Origin: Cellulosimicrobium sp. Marseille-Q4280
Lineage (GTDB): Bacteria; Actinomycetota; Actinomycetes; Actinomycetales; Cellulomonadaceae
NCBI RefSeq assembly: GCF_943181405.1
Contig: NZ_CALPBY010000003.1
Coordinates: 620,001 to 684,000 of the forward strand
Reading direction: 5' to 3'
Length of the DNA: 64,000 bases
The notes under the pieces were generated by a model. The model had not been told where the DNA came from and searched no databases. It saw only the letters and a program-made list of their open reading frames with translations. Numbering within the stretch: the first letter of the stretch is position 1; each line of letters starts with the position of its first letter. Shown in pieces: positions 57,644 to 64,000 of this stretch. Both the position numbers and the translations under genes were made by a program.

Positions 57644-60367
57644 TCAGCCGGCCGGCACGACCTCCCCGGCCCGCTCGCGGTCGGTCGCGAGGCGCGCGGC
57701 CCGGACCTCCTCGCGGCTCGTGCCGCGGTACGCGGCGGCGAGGATGTCGCGCATGTCCTCCAGCACGGGCATGCGGGGGTTGGCGGGTGCGCACTGGTCC
57801 TCGAACGATCGCAGCGCGAGCTCGTCGAGGCGGCTCATGAAGGCCTTCTCGTCGACGCCCTGGTCGGCGAACGTGGACTCGATGCCGACCTTCGCGCGCA
57901 GCTCCTCGACGGCCCGGGCGTAGGACTCGACGCCCTCCTCGGGCGTCGACGCCGGGAGGCCGAGGTGCTGCGCGATCTGCTGGAAGCGCTCCGGGGCGAC
58001 GTAGCGCTCGTACTTCGGCCAGCTGGTGAGCTTGGTCGGGACCTGCCCGTTGTAGCGGATCACGTGCGGCAGGAGCACCGCGTTGGTGCGGCCGTGCACG
58101 AGGTGGAACGTCGAGCCGACGGTGTGCGCCATCGCGTGCACGATGCCGAGCATCGCCGAGCCGAACGCCATGCCCGCGATGGTCGCGGCGTTGTGCATCC
58201 GTTCGCGCGCCCTGGGGGCGGACGAGCCGCGCGTGACCGACTCCTCGATGCTCTCGAAGACCATCCTGATGGCCTGCAGGCACAGGCCGTCGGTGAAGTC
58301 GTTCGCGTAGACGGACACGAACGCCTCGGTCGCGTGGGTCAGGGCGTCGAAACCCGAGTCCGCGGCCAGCTTCGCGGGCATGGTCTCGGTGAGCACCGGG
58401 TCGACGATCGCGACGGTCGGCGTGAGCGCGTAGTCGGCGAGCGGGTACTTGAAGCCCGTCGCCTCGTCGGTGATGACCGCGAACGGCGTCACCTCGGCGC
58501 CCGTGCCCGACGACGTCGGGACGCACACGAGCTTCGCCCGCTCCCCCAGCTCGGGGAACTTGTACGCGCGCTTGCGCACGTCGAAGAACTTCTCCCGCAT
58601 GTCGGAGAACTCGATCTCCGGGTGCTCGTAGCGCAGCCACATGACCTTGGCGGCGTCCATCGGCGAACCGCCGCCGATCGCGACGATCGTGTCCGGCTCG
58701 AAGTCGCGCATCGACTCCGCCCCGCGGTTCACGGTGCCGACGCTCGGCTCGGGCTCGACGTCGTCGATGACCTGGATCGCGACGCGCTCCTCACGACGGG
58801 CGAGGACGTCGAGCACGCGGTCGACGACGCCGATGCGGCTCATCACCTTGTCGGTGACGATCGTGACGCGGTGCACGTCGCGCATCTGGGCGAGGTACTG
58901 GAGCGAGTTCGGCTCGAAGTACGTCTTCGCGGGGACCTTGAACCACTGCATGTTGTTGTTGCGTCGTCCGATCCGCTTGATGTTGATGAGGTTGACCGCG
59001 GAGACGTTGTTCGACACCGAGTTGGCGCCGTAGCTGCCGCAGCCGAGCGTGAGGGACGGCAGGAGCGCGTTGTAGATGTCGCCGATGCCGCCGAGCGACG
59101 TCGGGCTGTTCCACAGCACGCGCACGGCCTTGACCCGCGAGCCGTACCGCTCGACGAGCGCCTCGTCCGAGGTGTGGATCGCGGCCGAGTGGCCGAGCCC
59201 GTCGAGCTCGACCATGCGCTCGGCGAGCGTGATGCCGTGCTCGGTGTCCCGCGCGCGCAGCACGGCGAGGACGGGCGTGAGCTTCTCGCGGCTGAGCGGC
59301 TCCTGGGGGCCGACGTCGTCGATCTCCGCGAGGATGATCGACGTGTCGTCGGGGACGGTGAACCCGGCCTGCTCCGCGATCCACACCGGGGACTGCCCGA
59401 CGACCTTCGGGTTGAGCCTCGCCCCCGCACAGTTCGCGCCGCTCGCCTCGACCCCGAAGATCAGCCGTTCGAGCAGCGCCTTCTCCTGCGGCGTCGCGCG
59501 GTAGGCGTGCAGGCGGTCGAGCTCGCGCATCGCGTCGTCGTAGACCGCGTCGTCGAGGATGAGCGCCTGCTCCGACGCGCACACCATGCCGTTGTCGAAC
59601 GCCTTGGACATCACGACGTCGTTGATGGCCCGGCCGAGGTCGGCGCTCTTCTCGACGTACGCGGGCACGTTGCCCGCACCGACGCCGAGGGCCGGCTTCC
59701 CGGCCGAGTACGCGGCGCGGACCATGCCGTTGCCGCCCGTCGCGAGGATGAGCGAGACGCCCGGGTGGTGCATCAGCGTGCTCGTCGCCTCGATGGACGG
59801 GTGCTCGACCCACTGGATGCAGTCGTCCGGCGCGCCGGCCGCCACCGCGGCGTCGCGCACGACGCGCGCCGCCTCGACCGAGGAGCGCTGCGCGCTCGGG
59901 TGGAAGGCGAAGACCACGGGGTTGCGCGTCTTGAGCGCGATGAGGGACTTGAAGATCGTGGTCGACGTCGGGTTCGTCACGGGCGTGACCGCGCACACGA
60001 CGCCGACGGGCTCGGCGATCTCGACGACGCCCGTGAGCGCGTCGCGACCGACGACCCCGACGGTCTTGAGCCTCGCCATCGAGTTCGGCACGTGCTCGCA
60101 CGCGAAGATGTTCTTCGTCGCCTTGTCCTCGAACACCCCGCGGCCGGTCTCGGCGACGGCCATCTGCGCCAGGTGGCCGTGCTTGCTCAGCCCGGCCACG
60201 GACGCCTTGAGGACGATGCGGTCGACGTCCTCCTGGGTGAGGCCCATGTACTGGTCGAGGGCCTTGCGGGCCCGCTCGACGAGGACGTCGATCTCCTCGG
60301 TCGTGCGGGTGCGGACCTCGTCCTGACGGGTCTCGGCGGCCTTCGTGCTCGCGCCCTTCGCGCTCAT
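57644..60367 (-). CDS. adhE: bifunctional acetaldehyde-CoA/alcohol dehydrogenase
   Basis: Converts acetyl-CoA to ethanol with two NADH during oxygen-limited growth. The 907-residue product has an N-terminal CoA-acylating aldehyde dehydrogenase domain (PVTNPTSTTIFKSLIALKTRNP; GVGAGNVPAYVEKSADL; catalytic Cys in DNGMVCASEQ). A C-terminal iron-type alcohol dehydrogenase domain follows (AIGGGSPMDAAKVMW, ready NAD motif; metal ligands in DALTHATEAF, GIVHAMAHTVG and LVHGRTNAVLLPH). Length and order are those of standard AdhE, which forms spirosomes. Transcribed leftward from a 193-bp gap that holds a Rex/CRP-like palindrome, about 90 bp upstream of the ATG. Convergent with the two-component genes. 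Confidence 0.97.
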   Translation of the reverse strand: MSAKGASTKAAETRQDEVRTRTTEEIDVLVERARKALDQYMGLTQEDVDRIVLKASVAGLSKHGHLAQMAVAETGRGVFEDKATKNIFACEHVPNSMARLKTVGVVGRDALTGVVEIAEPVGVVCAVTPVTNPTSTTIFKSLIALKTRNPVVFAFHPSAQRSSVEAARVVRDAAVAAGAPDDCIQWVEHPSIEATSTLMHHPGVSLILATGGNGMVRAAYSAGKPALGVGAGNVPAYVEKSADLGRAINDVVMSKAFDNGMVCASEQALILDDAVYDDAMRELDRLHAYRATPQEKALLERLIFGVEASGANCAGARLNPKVVGQSPVWIAEQAGFTVPDDTSIILAEIDDVGPQEPLSREKLTPVLAVLRARDTEHGITLAERMVELDGLGHSAAIHTSDEALVERYGSRVKAVRVLWNSPTSLGGIGDIYNALLPSLTLGCGSYGANSVSNNVSAVNLINIKRIGRRNNNMQWFKVPAKTYFEPNSLQYLAQMRDVHRVTIVTDKVMSRIGVVDRVLDVLARREERVAIQVIDDVEPEPSVGTVNRGAESMRDFEPDTIVAIGGGSPMDAAKVMWLRYEHPEIEFSDMREKFFDVRKRAYKFPELGERAKLVCVPTSSGTGAEVTPFAVITDEATGFKYPLADYALTPTVAIVDPVLTETMPAKLAADSGFDALTHATEAFVSVYANDFTDGLCLQAIRMVFESIEESVTRGSSAPRARERMHNAATIAGMAFGSAMLGIVHAMAHTVGSTFHLVHGRTNAVLLPHVIRYNGQVPTKLTSWPKYERYVAPERFQQIAQHLGLPASTPEEGVESYARAVEELRAKVGIESTFADQGVDEKAFMSRLDELALRSFEDQCAPANPRMPVLEDMRDILAAAYRGTSREEVRAARLATDRERAGEVVPAG

Positions 60368-60453
60368 GCGTCCCCTCCGGAGCCCGGCCTGGCCGGGCGA
60401 CGGGCCGCGGGTGCTGCCAGGGCCGGATGCCCCGGCTCCTTCAGCGGTCTCTA

Positions 60454-60473
60454 CTTGTGAAGACTTTCACAAG
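60454..60473. promoter_or_regulatory. Rex-like (or CRP/GlxR-like) operator upstream of adhE
   Basis: Perfect inverted repeat CTTGTGAA-GACT-TTCACAAG. It matches the Rex site pattern TTGTGAA-N4-TTCACAA and equally the CRP-type TGTGA-N6-TCACA. Rex, an NADH/NAD+ sensor, is the likely owner because adhE is a classic Rex target; this is inferred. Confidence 0.7.
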
Positions 60474-60560
60474 CCTCCTTCGGGAGCAAGACCCCGCAGG
60501 TGTCGCGCCGGACACAGGTCTTTGGTCCCGCCGCCGGAGGTCGCCGTAGGGTGGGGTCCC

Positions 60561-62747
60561 ATGACAGCCGAGCACGTGACGGACGCGATCACCCCTGCGA
60601 CCACCGACACCGACCCGTACCTGTGGCTCGAGGAGGTCGAGGGCGACGAGGCGCTCGCCTGGGTCCGCGCCCGCAACGCCGAGGTCGCGGCGACCCTCGA
60701 GGTCCCCGAGGACTTCGCCACGACGGAGGCGGCGATCCGCGAGGTCCTCGACTCCGACGCGAAGATCCCCGAGGTCTCCCTCATCGGCGACCGCCTGTAC
60801 AACTTCTGGCGCGACGCCCGCCACGAGCGAGGCCTGTGGCGCCGCACCACCGTCGACTCCTACCGCACCGACGCCCCCGAGTGGGAGACGGTCCTCGACC
60901 TCGACGCCCTCGCAGCGCAGGAGGGCGAGAGCTGGGTGTGGCACGGCGCCAGCGTCCTGCGCCCGACGCCGGAGCGGCTCGCCGCGGGCGAGCCGTGGCG
61001 GCACGCCCTCGTCGAGCTCTCCCCCGGCGGCTCCGACGCGGACGTCACGCGCGAGTTCGACCTCGTCGAGAAGCGCTTCGTCGACCCCGCCGACGGCGGG
61101 TTCCACCGCGCCGAGGCCAAGGGCTCGCTCGGCTGGGTCGATCCCGACACCGTCTACGTCTTCACCGACTTCGGCCCGGGCACGCTGACGCCGTCCGGCT
61201 ATCCGCGGGTCGTCAAGCGCTGGACGCGCGGCACGCCGCTCGCCGACGCCGTGACGGTGTTCGAGGGCACCGACGAGGACATGTACATCTCCGCGTGGCG
61301 CTCGCACACCCCCGGCTTCGAGCGCGACTTCGTCCACCGCTCCAAGGCGTTCTACTCCGACGAGCTCTACCTCGCCGAGAACCCCGGGACGCCCGAGCAG
61401 GTCCTCACGAAGATCGACGTCCCCGACTCCGCCGAGGTCGGCGTGCGCCGCGAGTGGATGCTCGTCGAGCTGCGCGACGACTGGACCGTCGGTGGCGCGA
61501 CCTACGCCGCGGGCTCGCTCCTCGTCACGCGCCTGGACGACTTCCTCGCCGGCGACCGCGGCTTCACCGTGCTCTTCGAGCCGACCGCGACGACGTCGCT
61601 CGCGGGCGCCACGTGGACGCGCCACCACCTCGTCGTCAACGTGCTCGACGACGTGAAGAACCGCCTCCACGTCCTCACCCCGTCCGCGGGGACGGCGGAG
61701 GACGCCGCCTGGGTGCGCTCCGAGATCCCGGGCCTCCCCGCGCTCGGCACGATCGGCGTCGGTGCGGTCGACCCGGTCGAGACGGACGACCTGTGGCTCG
61801 TCACGACCGACTACCTCACGCCGACGACGCTCTCGCTGCTCCACCTCGGCGATCGTCCGGGCGAGGCCGGGACCCCCGAGCCGCTCAAGTCGAACCCGGC
61901 GTTCTTCGACGCGTCCGGCATGACCGTCGCCCAGCACTTCACCGTGTCCGACGACGGCACGCGCGTCCCGTACTTCGTCGTCGGCCGCGCGGACCTCGTC
62001 GCGGGCGCCACCGGCGCCGACGGCACAGCCGACGGCACGACCTCGGGCAGCGGCACGGCGCCCACGCTCCTCTACGGGTACGGCGGTTTCGAGGTCTCCC
62101 TCACGCCCGGCTACTCGGGCGCGCTCGGCCGGGCGTGGCTGTCGCAGGGCGGCGTGTACGTCGTCGCGAACATCCGCGGCGGCGGCGAGTACGGCCCGGC
62201 GTGGCACCAGGCCGCGCTCAAGGCGGACCGGCACCGGGCCTACGAGGACTTCGCCGCGGTCGCGCGCGACCTCGTCGCGCGCGGGATCACGACGCACGAG
62301 CACCTCGGCATGGAGGGCCGCTCGAACGGCGGTCTGCTCGCGGGCAACATGCTCACGCAGTACCCGGACCTGTTCGCCGCGGTGATCGTCGGCGTCCCGC
62401 TGCTCGACATGAAGCGCTACACGAAGCTCCTCGCGGGCGCGTCGTGGGCCGCCGAGTACGGCGACCCGGACGACCCGGACCAGTGGGAGTTCCTGCGCAC
62501 CTTCTCGCCGTACCACCTGTTCGAGGGCGACCGCGAGTACCCGCCGGTGCTCTTCACGACGTCGACCAAGGACGACCGCGTCCACCCGGGCCACGCCCGC
62601 AAGCTCGCGGCGCTCATGCTCTCCGCGGGCAAGGACGTCACGTACTACGAGAACATCGAGGGCGGCCACGGCGGCGCCGCGAACAACGCCCAGGCCGCCC
62701 ACATGGCGGCGGTGCACTACCGCTTCCTCGCCGAGCGCCTGGCCTGA
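60561..62747 (+). CDS. prolyl oligopeptidase family serine peptidase (S9A)
   Basis: 728 residues without a signal peptide. It begins with the family's DPYLWLEEVEGDEALAWVRARN segment (about 18-39), has a seven-bladed propeller region, and a C-terminal alpha/beta-hydrolase domain with YGYGGFEVSLTPGYSG, ANIRGGGEYGPAWHQAA, the nucleophile motif MEGRSNGGLLAGNML, and late Asp and His in TKDDRVHPGHARKL and IEGGHGG. It probably degrades short peptides in the cytoplasm; an Ala/Gly/Thr-rich loop (GATGADGTADGTTSGSG) is unusual. The ATG at 60561 is preceded by TAGGGT 8 nt upstream and no ribosome site, so the transcript may be leaderless. Confidence 0.93.
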   Translation: MTAEHVTDAITPATTDTDPYLWLEEVEGDEALAWVRARNAEVAATLEVPEDFATTEAAIREVLDSDAKIPEVSLIGDRLYNFWRDARHERGLWRRTTVDSYRTDAPEWETVLDLDALAAQEGESWVWHGASVLRPTPERLAAGEPWRHALVELSPGGSDADVTREFDLVEKRFVDPADGGFHRAEAKGSLGWVDPDTVYVFTDFGPGTLTPSGYPRVVKRWTRGTPLADAVTVFEGTDEDMYISAWRSHTPGFERDFVHRSKAFYSDELYLAENPGTPEQVLTKIDVPDSAEVGVRREWMLVELRDDWTVGGATYAAGSLLVTRLDDFLAGDRGFTVLFEPTATTSLAGATWTRHHLVVNVLDDVKNRLHVLTPSAGTAEDAAWVRSEIPGLPALGTIGVGAVDPVETDDLWLVTTDYLTPTTLSLLHLGDRPGEAGTPEPLKSNPAFFDASGMTVAQHFTVSDDGTRVPYFVVGRADLVAGATGADGTADGTTSGSGTAPTLLYGYGGFEVSLTPGYSGALGRAWLSQGGVYVVANIRGGGEYGPAWHQAALKADRHRAYEDFAAVARDLVARGITTHEHLGMEGRSNGGLLAGNMLTQYPDLFAAVIVGVPLLDMKRYTKLLAGASWAAEYGDPDDPDQWEFLRTFSPYHLFEGDREYPPVLFTTSTKDDRVHPGHARKLAALMLSAGKDVTYYENIEGGHGGAANNAQAAHMAAVHYRFLAERLA

Positions 62748-62927
62748 GGTCCCGCGGCCGAGCGAGACGACGGGCCCGCCCTCGAGAAGGTCGGTGACGG
62801 GGCGAGCGAGGACCAGGGCGAGGCGACGCCAGGAGGGGTGGGCGCCCCCAACCCACCCCGACGCCCAGGGCGACCACTCGTCGTCGGGCGCACGACCGCG
62901 GTACCACCTCGGCGAGAGGCGCGCGGG

Positions 62928-64000
62928 TCAGGAGTGCGGGACCGTCGCGGTGATGAGCGTGCCGTCCTCGCGCCGGTTGCCGGAGAGTGCGCGCAGGCTC
63001 GGGCGGCCGGGCCGGACCGGACCCTGGCCGTCGAGCGGGACCCGCACGACGTCGGCCCCGACCTCGACCTGCTTGCCCCGCACCCCGACCTGCACGGCGT
63101 CGCCCGTCTCCACGACGAGCTCGATCGCGTCGGGCAGCACGGTGACCTTGAGCCGTGACCCCTGCCACGCGAGGCGGTACGCGAGCGACTCCCAGCCCTG
63201 CGGCAGGCGCGGGTCGAACGTCAGCTCGCCGTTGTGGTCCCGCATGCCGCCGAACCCGCACGCGAGCGCCGTCCAGGTGCCGCCGGCCGACGCGACGTGC
63301 ACGCCGTCTGCCGCGTTCGCGTGGAGGTTCGCGAGGTCGACGAACAGCGACGAGAGGAAGTACTCGATCGCGAGCTCGTGGTACCCGACCTCGGCCGCGA
63401 TGATCGACTGCACGACGCCCGAGAGCGTCGAGTCGCCGGTCGTCAACGGGTCGTAGTACTCGAAGTCGGCGAGCTTCTCCTCCGCCGTGAAGTGCTGGCC
63501 CTGGAGGAACAGCGCGAGCACGACGTCGGCCTGCTTGAGCACCTGGTAGCGGTAGATGACGAGCGGGTGGTAGTGGAGCAGGAGGGGCCGCTTGTCCGCC
63601 GGGGTGTGCGCGAGGTCCCAGATCTCGCGCTCGAGGAAGTGCGAGTCCTGCGGGTGGATGCCGATGCTCTCGGCGTACGGGATCGACATGTGGTCGGCGG
63701 CGCGCACCCACTCGGCGGGCTCGGTCATGCCGAGGCCCAGCCGGTCGACCATCTGCGCGTAGTCGTCGGGGAAGTCCTCGCGCATGCGCTCGACGACGAA
63801 CGCGGCGGCACGCAGGTTGAACCGCGCCATGACGTTCGTGAAGAGGTTGTCGTTGACGACCGTCGTGTACTCGTCGGGTCCGGTGACGCCGTGGATGTGG
63901 AAGTTGTCGTCGCCGTTGGCGCGCCAGAAGCCCAGGTCCTCCCACATGCGCGCGGTCTCCACGAGGATGTCGACCGCCTCGCGCCGCAGGAAGTCGGTGT
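62928..64000 (-). CDS. glycoside hydrolase family 65 protein (maltose/trehalose/kojibiose phosphorylase-like), partial
   Basis: The 5' part lies beyond the right edge; the visible 357 codons are the C-terminal half. It has WEDLGFWRANGDDNFHIHGVTGPDEYTTVVNDN, with the GH65 catalytic-acid motif GPDEYT, then the (alpha/alpha)6-barrel helices with KRPLLLHYHPLVIYRYQVLKQADVV and YDPLTTGDSTLS (phosphate-contact region in phosphorylases), and the C-terminal beta-sandwich. GH65 enzymes cleave alpha-glucosides with phosphate; the exact disaccharide cannot be set from this half. Convergent with the S9 peptidase gene; the 180 bp between them hold no recognisable feature. Confidence 0.93.
   Translation of the reverse strand, partial: TDFLRREAVDILVETARMWEDLGFWRANGDDNFHIHGVTGPDEYTTVVNDNLFTNVMARFNLRAAAFVVERMREDFPDDYAQMVDRLGLGMTEPAEWVRAADHMSIPYAESIGIHPQDSHFLEREIWDLAHTPADKRPLLLHYHPLVIYRYQVLKQADVVLALFLQGQHFTAEEKLADFEYYDPLTTGDSTLSGVVQSIIAAEVGYHELAIEYFLSSLFVDLANLHANAADGVHVASAGGTWTALACGFGGMRDHNGELTFDPRLPQGWESLAYRLAWQGSRLKVTVLPDAIELVVETGDAVQVGVRGKQVEVGADVVRVPLDGQGPVRPGRPSLRALSGNRREDGTLITATVPHS

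Overview
The window is high-GC, gene-dense DNA from a Gram-positive actinobacterium. GTG starts and ATGA/GTGA gene overlaps are common, several genes look leaderless, and the rRNA leader carries an actinobacterial boxA. The mix of secreted carbohydrate proteins, sugar ABC importers and AdhE suggests a Cellulosimicrobium/Isoptericola/Promicromonospora-like saprophyte; this placement is an inference from content, not a measurement.

1-7.3 kb: purine (urate) and glyoxylate use. A malic enzyme - malate synthase - DUF6986 operon runs left, a divergent IclR regulator runs right, and a uraD-uraH-uricase operon runs left. Palindromes with TTCCG/CGGAA arms lie in the malic enzyme/IclR gap and at the predicted start of the uricase operon, so one regulator may join both.
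7.5-11.5 kb: gatCAB (Glu-tRNA(Gln) amidotransferase) with a coupled acetyltransferase. 11.8-17.7 kb: a complete rrs-rrl-rrf operon transcribed leftward, with two promoters, boxA elements, a 23S processing stem and a terminator. 17.7-21 kb: 5-oxoprolinase genes (pxpA and a pxpB-pxpC fusion) and a GNAT gene.

21-51 kb is the most unusual part: two parallel leftward operons for uptake and oxidative breakdown of an unknown carbohydrate. Operon A (35.2 to 21.0 kb) encodes a Gfo/Idh/MocA oxidoreductase, RbsA-like ATPase, two permeases, binding lipoprotein, epimerase-like TIM barrel, a 1863-residue secreted ThuA/sorbosone-dehydrogenase-like/PKD/CBM6/lectin-like protein and a His-tailed membrane protein. 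Operon B (47.7 to 35.4 kb) repeats the cast: RbsA-like ATPase, permease, binding lipoprotein, Gfo/Idh/MocA, a 1670-residue ThuA fusion, a membrane-anchored protein with predicted N-terminal His, and a second TIM barrel. A rightward ROK regulator - ThuA - DHDPS-like aldolase cluster follows. Three near-identical 24-bp sites lie at the promoters of operon A, operon B and the ROK gene; at A and B the palindrome supplies the -35 box TTGACG of a TTGACG-N17-TAnnnT-N7-ATG leaderless promoter. The region therefore reads as one ROK-controlled regulon. Two dehydrogenases plus two TIM barrels match the cast of 3-keto-sugar routes (levoglucosan or C-glycoside type), with a large cell-surface oxidative layer added.

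51-64 kb: ligA, an overlapping operon (small membrane protein, HTTM-like protein, VanY-like carboxypeptidase), a NarL-type two-component pair, adhE with a Rex/CRP-like palindrome upstream, a prolyl-oligopeptidase-family gene and the C-terminal part of a GH65 phosphorylase. No tRNA, CRISPR array, insertion sequence or phage gene was seen.
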